Of a stretch of DNA of 64,000 nucleotides, positions 1 to 9,856 are shown in pieces. This DNA is from Neomesorhizobium albiziae. GTDB lineage: Bacteria > Pseudomonadota > Alphaproteobacteria > Rhizobiales > Rhizobiaceae. Positions within the stretch are counted from its first letter, which is position 1. The number at the start of each line of letters is the position of its first letter. The DNA is taken from the NCBI RefSeq assembly GCF_900114255.1, contig NZ_FOSL01000012.1:62001-126000 (forward strand), read 5' to 3'. A program made the position numbers and the translations under genes. The notes under the pieces were generated by a model, which saw only the letters and a program-made list of their open reading frames with translations, did not search any database and had not been told where the DNA came from.

Positions 1-377
1 AGCGCCCATTGCAGTCCGACGACGGCGCCCTTGATCGGGCGCAGCAAGGCCAGCGACAAGCCTATTGTCAGCGGCACCCAGATCGCAAGGTGCTGGCCAA
101 GCGATAGAGTGCTGTTGGCCTCGAAGCTCATGAAGGCGCCAACCACGACGTGGCCGACGATGACGACCACCAGATAGGCGGGCAGGTCGTCGGCGCGGTG
201 ATGGTGCATTTCCTCGCCGCATCGCTCGCAGCGATCGACGATCTTCAGGAAGGAGGCGAAAAGCTTGCCTTCTCCACAGCATGGGCAGCGGCCGAGGAAG
301 CCGCGCATCATGGCGTTCATCAGCGGACGCACCACGCGCCCCGGCCCACGTTCGCCGCCAAACACCTGTTCTTCCAT
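1..377 (-). CDS. DUF983 family protein (partial, runs off the left edge)
   Basis: The reading frame starts at the ATG whose complement is at 375-377 and stays open to base 1, so the C-terminus is outside the window. The N-terminal half has a zinc-ribbon-like pattern, CPCCGEGKLF followed about 16 residues later by CERCGEE, then the RADDLPAY stretch typical of DUF983, followed by hydrophobic segments expected to be transmembrane. The ATG overlaps the rnr stop by one base (TGATG), so translation is probably coupled. DUF983 proteins are small inner-membrane proteins of unknown role that commonly follow rnr in Rhizobiales. The assignment rests on motifs and neighbourhood. Confidence 0.85.
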   Translation of the reverse strand, partial: MEEQVFGGERGPGRVVRPLMNAMMRGFLGRCPCCGEGKLFASFLKIVDRCERCGEEMHHHRADDLPAYLVVVIVGHVVVGAFMSFEANSTLSLGQHLAIWVPLTIGLSLALLRPIKGAVVGLQWA

Positions 378-2707
378 CACCGTCTCCTGCTGTGGGCGCT
401 GCGCCGCGGCTGCGCCGCGCGGGCCCGCGATCTCTGCCCTTTCGCCTTGTGGAACGACCGTTTCGAACCGGGCAGGGGGCGTGGGTCGGTCAGCATCTCG
501 AAGCGCATCGCGCCGGCAAGCGGCGCCACCTCGATCAGGCGAACCTCGACACGATCGGCCAACTGATAACCCTTGCCGGTTCGTTCTCCAAAAAGCGCTC
601 GGGCGGATTCGTCGTAGATATAGTAATCGCCATCCAGGGATGACACCGGTATGAAGCCGTCCGCGCCGTATTGGGGCAATTGGACAAATAGTCCCGACTT
701 GGTCACGCCGGAGATGCGTGCATCGAAGGTTTCTTCTATTCTTTCAGCAAGATAGGCGGCAATCAGCCGGTCGACAGTGTCGCGTTCGGCGGCCATGGCG
801 CGACGTTCGGACGCGGAGATGACCGCTGAAATCTCTTCCAGCCGCTCCTCTTCGCCGCGCGTCAGGCCGTCCTGGCCCAGTCCCAGCGCCGAAACCAGTG
901 CGCGGTGCACGATCAGGTCGGAGTAGCGGCGGATGGGCGAGGTGAAATGCGCATAGCGGTGCAGATTGAGCCCGAAATGACCGATATTGTCGGGCGAATA
1001 CTCCGCCTGGCTCTGCGAGCGCAGCACTACCTCGTTGACCAGTTGCTCCTGTTCGGCGCCGCGCACGCGGGCAAGGATACCGTTGAACTGGCTTGGCCGC
1101 ATCTGCGCGCCACGCGCCAGCGACAGGCCGAGGGTGGCCAGAAATTCCCTGAGCGATTCCTGCTTGGCGAGCGAGGGGCCGTCATGGATGCGGTAAATCA
1201 GTTTGTGGCGCTTCGCCTCGAGGGTCTCGGCCGCGGCGACGTTCGCCTGGATCATGAACTCCTCGATCAGCTTATGGGCGTCGAGGCGGTCCGGAACGAT
1301 AACCCGGTCGACGGTGCCGTCGCCCTTCAGCAGTATTTTGCGCTCCGGCAGGTCAAGCTCCAGCGGTTCGCGCGCATTGCGGCCGCGCTTCAGCACATCG
1401 TAGGCGGCCCATAGCGGCTTCAACACGACGTCGAGGATTTGCCCAGTCGTGTCATCTGGGGCGCCGTCGATGGCGGCCTGCGCTTGGCTGTAGGAAAGGC
1501 GCGCCGCCGAGCGCATCATGATGCGGTGGAAGCTGTGGCGGATCTTCCGTCCCTCGTGCGAAAACGTCATGCGCACCGCCAGCGCCGGCCGCTCGACTTT
1601 CTCCTTCAGCGAGCAGAGGTCGTTGGAGATGCGCTCCGGCAACATCGGCACAACCCGGTCCGGGAAATAGACGGAGTTGCCACGCCGCAAGGCCTCGCGG
1701 TCGAGCGCCGAGCCCGGACGGACATAGGCAGCGACGTCGGCGATGGCGACGGTGACGACAACGCCGCCGGTGTTCCTCTCGTCGCTGTCCGGCTCCGCGT
1801 AAACCGCGTCGTCGTGGTCTTTCGCGTCGGCGGGGTCGATGGTGATCAGCGGCAGTTCGCGCCAGTCCTCGCGGCCGGCCATCGTTGCGGGCTTAGCCGC
1901 TTCGGCTTCCTCGATCACCTCGCGCGGAAAGATATGTGGGATGTCGTGCGCGTGGATGGCAATCATCGAGACCGCCTTTTCGCTGCTCAGCGAACCGACG
2001 ACGGACAGGATCTTGCCCTTGGGCAGGCCGTAGCGCCCGGTGCGCGAGGGTTCGACCTCCACCAGATCGCCGGGCTGGGCGCCATTGCGGAATTCAGCGT
2101 CGATTACCAGTTCAGGCTGGCGCCGCTCAACGGGTTCGATGCGGAACGTCCCGTCTTGCGCGACGCGCAGCACGCCGAGCACGGCCTCCGAACGCTTGTC
2201 GAAGATCTTCATCACCCGCGCCGTGTAGGCGGGGCCTGTCGACTCGTTGGTCGGAAACACCTTGGCCAGGACGCGATCGCCCACTCCAGGTGTCGGACCT
2301 TTAGCGCCGCGCGAAAGTTTCACCGCAACAAGCGGATTCTGCTCGCTGTTGTCGCTTGCCCGTTCGGAGGGGCGAGCCAGCAGGCCGCCGTCGGGATCGC
2401 GCGCAAAGATGTCCAGCACCACGACATGGGGTAGGCTGCCTGACCGGACCAGCCGCTTGCGGCTTTTTTCCAGCAAGCCCTCGTCCGCCATATCGCGCAA
2501 GGTATCCTTCAGCCAGACGCGATCCTCGCCCTTCAGCGAGAAGGCGCGCGAAATGTCGCGCTTGCCGGAACGGTCGGGGTTTTCGGAAACGAAGCGCAGG
2601 ATATCGTCGCGCGTCGGCCGCTGGCCATCGGCGGCTTGAGGGTCACGGCGCGGCTCGCCGGACTGCTTGCCACCCTTGGTGTTTCGTCCGGAGATGCGCC
2701 GTGCCAA
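377..2707 (-). CDS. rnr: Ribonuclease R (3'-5' exoribonuclease)
   Basis: A 776-residue protein of normal RNase R length. It degrades structured RNA from the 3' end and takes part in mRNA and rRNA quality control in the cytoplasm. An N-terminal helix-turn-helix and cold-shock-like region is followed by the RNB catalytic domain, whose metal-binding motif DPADAKDHDD lies at residues 291-300. An S1 RNA-binding domain follows (near the stretch SGVTKSGLFVQL), with a basic Arg/Lys-rich tail. Only 6 bases separate it from the upstream topA stop, and it overlaps the downstream DUF983 gene by one base, giving a topA-rnr-DUF983 operon. Confidence 0.96.
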   Translation of the reverse strand: MARRISGRNTKGGKQSGEPRRDPQAADGQRPTRDDILRFVSENPDRSGKRDISRAFSLKGEDRVWLKDTLRDMADEGLLEKSRKRLVRSGSLPHVVVLDIFARDPDGGLLARPSERASDNSEQNPLVAVKLSRGAKGPTPGVGDRVLAKVFPTNESTGPAYTARVMKIFDKRSEAVLGVLRVAQDGTFRIEPVERRQPELVIDAEFRNGAQPGDLVEVEPSRTGRYGLPKGKILSVVGSLSSEKAVSMIAIHAHDIPHIFPREVIEEAEAAKPATMAGREDWRELPLITIDPADAKDHDDAVYAEPDSDERNTGGVVVTVAIADVAAYVRPGSALDREALRRGNSVYFPDRVVPMLPERISNDLCSLKEKVERPALAVRMTFSHEGRKIRHSFHRIMMRSAARLSYSQAQAAIDGAPDDTTGQILDVVLKPLWAAYDVLKRGRNAREPLELDLPERKILLKGDGTVDRVIVPDRLDAHKLIEEFMIQANVAAAETLEAKRHKLIYRIHDGPSLAKQESLREFLATLGLSLARGAQMRPSQFNGILARVRGAEQEQLVNEVVLRSQSQAEYSPDNIGHFGLNLHRYAHFTSPIRRYSDLIVHRALVSALGLGQDGLTRGEEERLEEISAVISASERRAMAAERDTVDRLIAAYLAERIEETFDARISGVTKSGLFVQLPQYGADGFIPVSSLDGDYYIYDESARALFGERTGKGYQLADRVEVRLIEVAPLAGAMRFEMLTDPRPLPGSKRSFHKAKGQRSRARAAQPRRSAHSRRR

Positions 2708-2713
2708 GCTGCC

Positions 2714-5275
2714 CTAACCCTTTTTCTTGCCGCGGAACGGCTTCTTGCCGTTGCTGCCCTTGGCAGCCTTCTCGGCGACCAGCGTCAGCGCCGCCTCGAG
2801 GCTTACCGCCATCGGGTCCTGGCCCTTGGGAAGCGTCGCGTTGACCTTGCCCCAGTTGACATAGGGCCCGTACTTGCCGTCGCGCACCGTGATCGCGCCG
2901 CCGTCTGGATGTTCGCCGAGTTCCTTCAGCGCGGCCGGCGTGCCGCCGTTGCGGCCGCCCTTGCCCTTCGCCTGCTTCTCCGCAATCACCGATACGGCGC
3001 GGTTGAGGCCGATGGTGAAAACGTCCTCGACGCTCTCCAGGTTGGCATAGGTGCCGTCGTGCAGCACGAACGGGCCGTAGCGACCTATGCCGGCCGAGAT
3101 CATCTTGCCGCTTTCGGGGTGCTGACCGACGTCGCGCGGCAGCGCCAGCAGCGCCAGCGCCTTTTCGTGGTCGATGGCATCGGCAGCCCAGCCCTTCGGC
3201 AGGCTGGCGCGCTTGGCTTCCTTGCCGTCGCCACGCTGCACATAGGGGCCAAAACGCCCGCGCTTCAGCACGATTTCCTCGCTGGTGTAGGGGTCCTTGC
3301 CCAGCACCCGATCGCCGTCTTCGCCTGCTGCCGCCTCGCCATTGCCATTTGCGGCGTCGCTGAGCTGGCGGGTGTAGCCGCATTCCGGATAGTTGGAGCA
3401 GCCGACGAAGGCGCCATACTTGCCGAGCTTGAGCGACAGGTTGCCGGAGCCGCATTTCGGACAGATGCGCGGATTCGAGCCATCCTCGCGCGCCGGAAAG
3501 ACCAGTGGCGCCAGTTCCTCGTTCAACGCGTCGAGCACGTCGGTGACGCGCAATTCCTTGATATCGCCGACGGCTTTGGAGAAATCCCTCCAGAAGTCGC
3601 GCAGGACATCCTTCCACAACAGCTTGCCGTCGGAAATCTCGTCGAGCTTTTCCTCGAGCGAGGCGGTGAAATCATACTCCACATAGTGCTCGAAGAAACT
3701 TTCCATGAACGCGGTGACCAGGCGGCCCTTGGGCTGCGGAACGATCCTGCGGTTCTCTATCTCGATATAGTCGCGGTCCTCGAGCGTCTTCAGCGTCGCG
3801 ACATAGGTCGAAGGACGGCCGATGCCGAGCTCTTCCATCTTCTTGATGAAGGAGGCTTCCGAATAACGCGGCGGCGGTTCGGTGGTGTGAGCGGTGACGT
3901 TGATCGCCTCGCGGGAAATCGGCTCGCCGGCGCGGATCTCCGGCAGGCGCCGGCTCTCCTCGTCTTCCGCGTCCTCGTCCTTCTGTTCCGTGTAGGCGGC
4001 AAGGAAGCCGTCGAAGCGAACCACGGAACCGACCGCGCGCAGTCCGGCGGTCGCAGCACCGTTGCGTGCCTCGATCTCGACGGTCGTGCGCTCGATCTCG
4101 GCAGGCAGCATCTGGCTGGCGATCGCGCGCTTCCAGATCATCTCGTAGAGCCGCGCCTGATCGGCATCGAGATATTTCTTCACCTCCGCCGGCGTGCGGG
4201 AGAAGTCGGTCGGGCGGATCGCCTCGTGGGCTTCCTGCGCGTTCTTCGCCTTGGTGGTGTAGTAGCGCGGCTTCTCCGGCAGGTACTTGTCGCCGAATTC
4301 GTTGACGATGGCGCCGCGCGCGGCAGCGATCGCCTCCGGCGCCATCTGCACGCCGTCGGTTCGCATATAGGTAATCAGGCCGGCGGTCTCGCCGCCGACG
4401 TCGAGGCCTTCGTAAAGCCGCTGCGCCACCTGCATGGTGCGCTGGGCGGAAAAGCCGAGACGCGACGAGGCGGCCTGCTGCAGCGTCGAGGTGGTGAAGG
4501 GCGGGGCCGGATTGCGCTTGGTCGGCTTCGCCTCGACCGAGAGCGCCTTGAACGTGGCGCCGTCGAGCATCGCCTTGATGCCGTCAGCCTGTTCCTGGCT
4601 CTTGATGTCGAGCTTGTCCAGCTTCTTGCCGTCGAACGTGGTGAGCCGGGCTTCGAATTTTTCATTGCGCGGCGTGCCGAGGACGGCTGCGATCAGCCAA
4701 TAGTTCTCGCGCACGAAGCGTTCGATCTCCGCCTCGCGGTCGCAAACGAAACGCAGCGCCACCGACTGGACGCGGCCGGCCGAGCGGGCACCGGGCAGCT
4801 TGCGCCACAGCACCGGCGAAAGGGTGAAGCCGACGAGATAGTCGAGCGCGCGGCGGGCGAGATAGGCATCGACGAGCGGCGGGTCGATTTCGCGCGCATT
4901 GGCCATCGCGTCGAGCACGGCCTGCTTGGTGATGGAGTTGAAGGCGACGCGGCGCACAGGCTTGTCCTTCAGTACGCGCTTCTGCTTCAGAACTTCCAGT
5001 ACGTGCCACGCAATCGCTTCACCCTCGCGATCCGGATCGGTGGCGAGGATGAGCCCATCGGCCTCTTTCACAGCCTTGGCAAGGTCGGACAGGCGCTTGG
5101 CCGAGGCGGAATCGACCGCCCAAGACATGGCGAAATCCTCGTCGGGCTTAACCGAGCCGTCCTTGGCCGGCAGATCGCGGACGTGGCCGAAGGAGGCCAG
5201 AACCTTGTAGTTCTTGCCCAGGTATTTGTTGATGCTTTTGACCTTGTTCGGCGACTCGACGACGACGACGTCCAT
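2714..5275 (-). CDS. topA: DNA topoisomerase I
   Basis: An 853-residue type IA topoisomerase that relaxes negative supercoils. The start MDVVVVESPNKVKSINKYLG is the canonical TopA N-terminus. The TOPRIM acidic motif DPDREGE lies at about residues 80-86 and the catalytic tyrosine is Tyr303 in ITYMRTDG. A four-cysteine zinc ribbon (CPKCG...CSNYPECGY) near residue 600 is followed by repeated C-terminal Topo_C modules (patterns like GRFGPYVQ, GRYGPFVL, GKYGPYVN) and a Lys-rich tail. It is the first gene of the topA-rnr-DUF983 cluster. Confidence 0.97.
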   Translation of the reverse strand: MDVVVVESPNKVKSINKYLGKNYKVLASFGHVRDLPAKDGSVKPDEDFAMSWAVDSASAKRLSDLAKAVKEADGLILATDPDREGEAIAWHVLEVLKQKRVLKDKPVRRVAFNSITKQAVLDAMANAREIDPPLVDAYLARRALDYLVGFTLSPVLWRKLPGARSAGRVQSVALRFVCDREAEIERFVRENYWLIAAVLGTPRNEKFEARLTTFDGKKLDKLDIKSQEQADGIKAMLDGATFKALSVEAKPTKRNPAPPFTTSTLQQAASSRLGFSAQRTMQVAQRLYEGLDVGGETAGLITYMRTDGVQMAPEAIAAARGAIVNEFGDKYLPEKPRYYTTKAKNAQEAHEAIRPTDFSRTPAEVKKYLDADQARLYEMIWKRAIASQMLPAEIERTTVEIEARNGAATAGLRAVGSVVRFDGFLAAYTEQKDEDAEDEESRRLPEIRAGEPISREAINVTAHTTEPPPRYSEASFIKKMEELGIGRPSTYVATLKTLEDRDYIEIENRRIVPQPKGRLVTAFMESFFEHYVEYDFTASLEEKLDEISDGKLLWKDVLRDFWRDFSKAVGDIKELRVTDVLDALNEELAPLVFPAREDGSNPRICPKCGSGNLSLKLGKYGAFVGCSNYPECGYTRQLSDAANGNGEAAAGEDGDRVLGKDPYTSEEIVLKRGRFGPYVQRGDGKEAKRASLPKGWAADAIDHEKALALLALPRDVGQHPESGKMISAGIGRYGPFVLHDGTYANLESVEDVFTIGLNRAVSVIAEKQAKGKGGRNGGTPAALKELGEHPDGGAITVRDGKYGPYVNWGKVNATLPKGQDPMAVSLEAALTLVAEKAAKGSNGKKPFRGKKKG

Positions 5276-5296
5276 GATTTCTCGTTTTTTGTTATG

Positions 5297-5320
5297 GCGC
5301 GGCCAACAGGAAGGCCGCGC
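5297..5320 (-). other. Stem-loop in the topA leader
   Basis: An 8-bp perfect inverted repeat (GCGCGGCC, 8-base loop, GGCCGCGC) lies about 20 bases upstream of the topA ATG on the minus strand. It is not followed by a T-run in either direction, so it is not a simple terminator. A role in leader-RNA stability or control is possible but unproven. Confidence 0.45.
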
Positions 5321-5553
5321 GGCGACGTTCGGAAATTCGCCCGTGACATGGCTGTCGTTTTCCTTCCGGTCAAGGGGAAGACTGCAAATGAGGCTTATGC
5401 CACTTGTTGCAATTTGTTAGATAGGCAAAAATTCCTTGCAACCTACAATTACATAATTTAATGTCATACTACTGAGAATTGAATAAAAAAGACGACCAGC
5501 AGCAAGCCAGGATTGTATCTAAAATTGTGCAGCCGCGAGGAGGTCTTTGCACC

Positions 5554-5787
5554 ATGCGCCCCGAGGCAATGAAGCGGCGAACCGACACGCTCGACTATCT
5601 CCAGCAAATGCTCGGCGAACTGCGAACCATGGCCGAGGCCGGGCGCTACGATATGCTCGCTTATCTCATCGAGATGGCCTACATCGAGGCGAGTGACATC
5701 ATCCGTGGCCAGCGGCCTTCACGAATCCAGGGCGAGCAGGGAGACCGAACCGCCCGCGTGCCGCTCAAGCCGCCCCGCAAGATCTAG
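5554..5787 (+). CDS. Small conserved-looking protein of unknown function (77 aa)
   Basis: I chose the ATG at 5554 over the longer frame beginning at 5479 because a strong ribosome-binding site (CGAGGAGG) sits 9-10 bases upstream and the extra N-terminal residues look unstructured. The product is predicted to be mostly helical (TLDYLQQMLGELRTMAEAG, then LAYLIEMAYIEASDI) with a basic tail and no membrane segment. Its 3' end overlaps that of dprA by 69 bases in convergent orientation. I do not recognise a named family. The upstream 270 bases are unusually AT-rich and probably carry its promoter. Confidence 0.7.
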   Translation: MRPEAMKRRTDTLDYLQQMLGELRTMAEAGRYDMLAYLIEMAYIEASDIIRGQRPSRIQGEQGDRTARVPLKPPRKI

Positions 5788-6861
5788 CTCCAGAAGGATC
5801 ATGAACACTTGCGCCGGATGAAGGCCGGTGTGGCGAATGATTTCGTCGACACCGACCGGCACCGGCCCCAGTGCCTCGATCACGCTTGCCCGGTCGTTGT
5901 CTTGCGGTGGCGAGGTCGCGGAAAAGTCCGGCGGCTCATGCAGCGCAAGCGGCGGCGGCGAGGGCTGGCCAATGAGGGGCGCGATCTGCTCGATCACGTC
6001 GCGCGCGTCGGTCACCAGTACGGCGCCATCCTTCAGCAGCCCGTTGGTGCCGGCGGCGCGCGGATCGAGCGGCGATCCAGGTACCGCGAAAACCAAGCGC
6101 CCCATCTCGCCAGCAAGCCGCGCGCTGATCAGCGACCCGGAACGTTGTGCGGCTTCCACGACGACGAGCCCCAGCGCCAGGCCGGCGACGATGCGGTTGC
6201 GGCGCGGAAAGTCTCTTGGGCGCGGCTCCCAGCCAAACGGCATTTCGGAGATCACGGCGCCGCCGCGTTCCGCGATTTCATTGCAGAGTTCGACATTTTC
6301 CGGCGGGTAGGGTTGGTCGAGGCCGCCGGCCAGTACGGCAACCGTGCCGGTGCCGAGCGCACCCTGATGGGATGCCGTGTCGATGCCGCGCGCGAGACCT
6401 GAAATTATGGCGTAGCCGTCGCGCCCGAGATCGGCGGCCAGCATCCGCGCCATCTTTATTCCGGCGAGCGAGGCATTGCGCGCGCCGACGATCGCCACAG
6501 GGGGCAGCCTGAACACCGCGGCGGCGCCTTTTACGGCGATGAGCGGCGGCGGGTGGTCCATCCGCCTGAGATAGGGCGGATAATCAGCCTCGCCGATGGC
6601 GATGAAGCGGGCGTCCTGCTTGCGGGCAGCTTCCAGTTCGGCTTCCGCCTGAGCGACTGTCGGGATACGAACAAGGCGCTGCGCTCCACCCGACACGGTC
6701 AGTTCGGGCAATATTTCGAGCGCGGCTTCCGCCGAGCCGAAACGGTTGATCAGGTCGCGGAACGTCGCCGGGCCGACATTTTCCGTGCGGATCAGCCGCA
6801 GCCAGTTGATCCGTTGCCGGTCGCTGAGGCGGGGGGCGCCTGCGGCCGGATCGTCGGTCAT
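5719..6861 (-). CDS. dprA: DNA-processing protein DprA
   Basis: A 380-residue protein that binds incoming single-stranded DNA and loads RecA during transformation or recombination. The ATG at 6861 overlaps the plsY stop (ATGA) and gives the usual N-terminus; the open frame extends further upstream only as antisense-like sequence over plsY. An N-terminal SAM/helix-hairpin region is followed by the Rossmann-like domain with [10 protein letters not shown] and [16 protein letters not shown], the [14 protein letters not shown] segment and a C-terminal winged-helix domain. It lies in a pyrB-pyrX-plsY-dprA cluster typical of Rhizobiales. Confidence 0.95.
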   Translation of the reverse strand: MTDDPAAGAPRLSDRQRINWLRLIRTENVGPATFRDLINRFGSAEAALEILPELTVSGGAQRLVRIPTVAQAEAELEAARKQDARFIAIGEADYPPYLRRMDHPPPLIAVKGAAAVFRLPPVAIVGARNASLAGIKMARMLAADLGRDGYAIISGLARGIDTASHQGALGTGTVAVLAGGLDQPYPPENVELCNEIAERGGAVISEMPFGWEPRPRDFPRRNRIVAGLALGLVVVEAAQRSGSLISARLAGEMGRLVFAVPGSPLDPRAAGTNGLLKDGAVLVTDARDVIEQIAPLIGQPSPPPLALHEPPDFSATSPPQDNDRASVIEALGPVPVGVDEIIRHTGLHPAQVFMILLELDLAGRLERHAGGSVSLLALDS

Positions 6862-7439
6862 CCCTTCGACCCGATACGGGATTCGGTGCCGGCCATCAGC
6901 CGCGAAATGTTGGCGCGGTGTTTGATGATGACGATCACCGTCATCACGGCGAAGACGACGGCGTAATCCTGGTAGCCCATCAAGAGCAGCGCAATGGGCG
7001 CCACCACCGCTGCGACCAAAGCGGCAAGCGAGGAGTAGCGGAAAAGCACGGCGACCGCGATCCACACCGCAGCAAAAACCAGCGCCACTTTCCACATCAA
7101 TCCCGCGAGAACGCCGATATAGGTGGCGACGCCCTTGCCGCCCTTGAATCCCAACCAGACCGGAAAGAGGTGGCCGAGAAAGGCGAAGAAGCCGGCAGCA
7201 AGGGCAAAGTCCGGGCCGAACATGCCGGCGATCAGCACCGCGGCGGTGCCTTTCAGGCCATCGAGAAGCAGCGTCAGCGCGGCAAGCTTCTTGTTGCCGG
7301 TCCTGAGAACGTTGGTCGCGCCGATGTTGCCGGAGCCGATCTTGCGCACGTCGCCCAGTCCGGCGGCATGCGTGATCACCAGCCCGAACGGGATCGACCC
7401 GAGCACATAGCCGAACAGCGCGGCCACCAGATAGTTCAT
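6858..7439 (-). CDS. plsY: Glycerol-3-phosphate acyltransferase PlsY
   Basis: A 193-residue multi-spanning inner-membrane enzyme that transfers the acyl group from acyl-phosphate to glycerol-3-phosphate, the first step of phospholipid synthesis. The start [19 protein letters not shown] is canonical and has a GGGGGG-type ribosome-binding site just upstream. Conserved PlsY motifs are present: [12 protein letters not shown] and [13 protein letters not shown]. It overlaps dprA by four bases and lies 11 bases after the dihydroorotase-like gene. Confidence 0.96.
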   Translation of the reverse strand: MNYLVAALFGYVLGSIPFGLVITHAAGLGDVRKIGSGNIGATNVLRTGNKKLAALTLLLDGLKGTAAVLIAGMFGPDFALAAGFFAFLGHLFPVWLGFKGGKGVATYIGVLAGLMWKVALVFAAVWIAVAVLFRYSSLAALVAAVVAPIALLLMGYQDYAVVFAVMTVIVIIKHRANISRLMAGTESRIGSKG

Positions 7440-7450
7440 AATTCCCCCCG

Positions 7451-8737
7451 TCAGACGGAGAATACTGTGCGGCCCGCAACCATTGTTTGCAAGACCCTGC
7501 CTTGCATCCGGGCGCCCTCGAAACAGGTGTTTTTCGAGCGCGAGCGGATTTCCTTTTCGGTCACCAGCCATGGCTCGTCGAGATCGACCAGTACAAGATC
7601 GGCGGGAGCGCCGGGCTTCAACGTCCCGCCGGGCAGGCCGAACAGTTTTGCCGGTGCTGTCGACAGCACCTCAACCACCCGCAACAGCGGGAGCTCTTCA
7701 TTGTGATAGAGCCGCAAGGCTGCGCCGAGCAGCGTTTCCAGCCCGATGGCGCCGGCGGCGGCGTCGGCGAAGGGCAGTCGCTTGGTGTCGACATCCTGCG
7801 GGTCGTGCGAGGACACGATGATGTCGACGGTGCCGTCCTTCAGCGCGGCGATCATCGCCAGGCGGTCGTCCTCGTTGCGCAGCGGCGGGGCCAGCCTGAA
7901 GAATGTCCGGTATTCGCCGATGTCATTTTCGTTGAGCGACAGGTTGTTGATCGACACGCCGGCGGTCACGGTGGCGCCATCGTCCTTGGCGCGGGAGACG
8001 GCGGCGGCGGAAAGCGCGGTCGAGATCTTTGCCGCGTGATAGTTACCGCCGGTCAGTCGCGCCAGCATCAGGTCGCGCTCGAGCGGTATGGCTTCCGCCT
8101 CGCGTGGAATGCCGGGCAGGCCGAGCCAGCTTGCGTAAAGCCCTTCATTCATGACGCCGGAGGACGCGAGGTCGGCATCCTCCGTCTCGTGCACGATCAG
8201 CGCGCCGAAATCGCGCGCATAGGTCAGCGCCCGCCGTATCACCAGCGGGTTGGCGATCGTGTGGCGGCCGTCGGTGAATGCGACAGCGCCGGCCTGGCGG
8301 AGCAGGCCGAACTCCGTCATCTCCTCGCCGGCGAGCCGCCTGGTGATGGCGGCAGCCGGGAATACGTTCACCGAAGCTGTTTCGCGTGCGGTACGCATCA
8401 CGAACTCGACCAGCGCGATATCGTCGATCACCGGGTCGGTGTCGGGCATCATGACGATGGAGGTGACGCCGCCGGCAGCGGCCGCGTGGCTCGCCGATGC
8501 GATGGTCTCGCGATGCTCGGCGCCGGGTTCGCCAACAAAGACGCGGCCATCGACGAGGCCGGGAATGATCGCCTTGCCAGCGCAATCGACGATTTCGGCG
8601 CCTTCCGGACGGCCCTGGTTGCGCGCACCGGCCCCGGCGGCGGCAATTTTCTTACCCTCGACGATGACGGTGCCTTTTTCATCGATGCCGCGCGACGGAT
8701 CGACGATCCGGGCGTTTTCGAAAACCGTTACGCTCAT
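7451..8737 (-). CDS. pyrX: Dihydroorotase-like protein, probably non-catalytic (PyrX/PyrC' type)
   Basis: A 428-residue amidohydrolase-fold protein overlapping pyrB by four bases. It aligns along its length with type I dihydroorotases but has lost the metal site. The usual DxHVHxREPG reads [10 protein letters not shown]; the histidine of the YHxxHxST motif is lysine (YHAAKIST); the VTPHHL segment reads VSINNL; and the TDHAPH segment reads SSHDPQ. Such pseudo-dihydroorotases are known in Pseudomonas and relatives as structural partners of aspartate carbamoyltransferase, which fits the overlap with pyrB. A separate active dihydroorotase should exist elsewhere in the genome. Automatic annotation would probably call this pyrC. 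Confidence 0.9.
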   Translation of the reverse strand: MSVTVFENARIVDPSRGIDEKGTVIVEGKKIAAAGAGARNQGRPEGAEIVDCAGKAIIPGLVDGRVFVGEPGAEHRETIASASHAAAAGGVTSIVMMPDTDPVIDDIALVEFVMRTARETASVNVFPAAAITRRLAGEEMTEFGLLRQAGAVAFTDGRHTIANPLVIRRALTYARDFGALIVHETEDADLASSGVMNEGLYASWLGLPGIPREAEAIPLERDLMLARLTGGNYHAAKISTALSAAAVSRAKDDGATVTAGVSINNLSLNENDIGEYRTFFRLAPPLRNEDDRLAMIAALKDGTVDIIVSSHDPQDVDTKRLPFADAAAGAIGLETLLGAALRLYHNEELPLLRVVEVLSTAPAKLFGLPGGTLKPGAPADLVLVDLDEPWLVTEKEIRSRSKNTCFEGARMQGRVLQTMVAGRTVFSV

Positions 8738-9696
8738 GCCTTGCCGCCCGCGTTGCGGCGCGGATCGAGCAGCGCCTCCATCACCGCCATGCGCACGGCG
8801 ACCCCCATTTCGACCTGTTCCTGGATGACGCTCTGCGGCCCGTCGGCGATTTCCGAGGCTATCTCGACGCCACGGTTCATCGGCCCGGGATGCATGACCA
8901 GCGCATCCTCCTTGGCCGCCTTCAGCTTTTCCGCGTCGAGCCCGAAATAGCGGAAATACTCGCGCACCGAGGGCACGAAGGCGCCCGACATGCGCTCGCG
9001 CTGCAGGCGCAGCATCATGACGACGTCGGCGTCTTTCAATCCTTCGGCCATCGACCGCGCGACGATGACGCCCATCCTTTCGATGCCGGAGGGCAGCAAG
9101 GTCGACGGCGCCACCACCCGGACCTGCGCGCCGAGCGCGTTGAGCAAAATGATGTTGGAGCGCGCGACGCGCGAATGCAGGATGTCACCGCAGATCGCCA
9201 CGATTAGCTTCGCCAGCGGCCCCTTGGCGCGGCGGATGGTAAGTGCGTCGAGCAGCGCCTGCGTCGGGTGCTCATGCGCGCCATCGCCGGCGTTCACCAC
9301 CGAACAGCCGACCTTCTGGGCCAGCAGCGCCGCCGCGCCCGCCGACTGGTGGCGGATGATCAGAATGTCGGGCCGCATGGCGTTGAGCGTCATCGCCGTG
9401 TCGATCAGCGTTTCGCCCTTCTTTACCGACGAACTGGCCACCGACATGTTCATCACGTCGGCGCCGAGCCTTTTGCCTGCGAGCTCGAACGACGATTGCG
9501 TGCGGGTGGACGCTTCATAGAAAAGGTTGATCTGGGTGCGGCCGCGAAGCGTGGTCGTCTTCTTTTCCGACTGGCGCGAGATCGACACGGCGGCGTCCGC
9601 GCGATCGAGCAGTAGTTCGATGTCGGGGGGTAAAAGATCGCCGATGCCGAGCAGATGGCGGTGGGGGAAAAGCGGCAGGGACAAGGCTTCGATCAT
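8734..9696 (-). CDS. pyrB: Aspartate carbamoyltransferase catalytic subunit
   Basis: A 320-residue ATCase catalytic chain that condenses carbamoyl phosphate with aspartate in pyrimidine synthesis. The carbamoyl-phosphate loop STRTQSSFE begins at residue 63, followed by [13 protein letters not shown] and HPTQALLD. No regulatory chain (pyrI) is adjacent; the overlapping pyrX product is the likely assembly partner. The gene heads the minus-strand cluster, and the 160-base gap to the divergent acyl-CoA dehydrogenase gene must contain its promoter. Confidence 0.96.
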   Translation of the reverse strand: MIEALSLPLFPHRHLLGIGDLLPPDIELLLDRADAAVSISRQSEKKTTTLRGRTQINLFYEASTRTQSSFELAGKRLGADVMNMSVASSSVKKGETLIDTAMTLNAMRPDILIIRHQSAGAAALLAQKVGCSVVNAGDGAHEHPTQALLDALTIRRAKGPLAKLIVAICGDILHSRVARSNIILLNALGAQVRVVAPSTLLPSGIERMGVIVARSMAEGLKDADVVMMLRLQRERMSGAFVPSVREYFRYFGLDAEKLKAAKEDALVMHPGPMNRGVEIASEIADGPQSVIQEQVEMGVAVRMAVMEALLDPRRNAGGKA

Positions 9697-9856
9697 CTCA
9701 AGGCGCTGCTATAGGCTGCACGCCCTGCCACGGCAAGACGCGGCTTTGGAAAGCCACAATTCTTTAATCGCGCTTCCTGTATGGGCTGGGCTATAAAGCC
9801 GCCGTGGCGCTTCGGAATCGCACCGCTCGCCTTCGCGTATGAGATAAGGAATCGGC

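Noticed and set aside
2636-5461. A 941-residue open frame on the plus strand opposite topA
   Set aside because: It is a long antisense shadow caused by high GC and codon bias; topA on the minus strand has all expected motifs.
7487-8950. A 487-residue plus-strand open frame over the dihydroorotase-like gene
   Set aside because: Antisense shadow; the minus-strand pyrX and pyrB genes explain the region.
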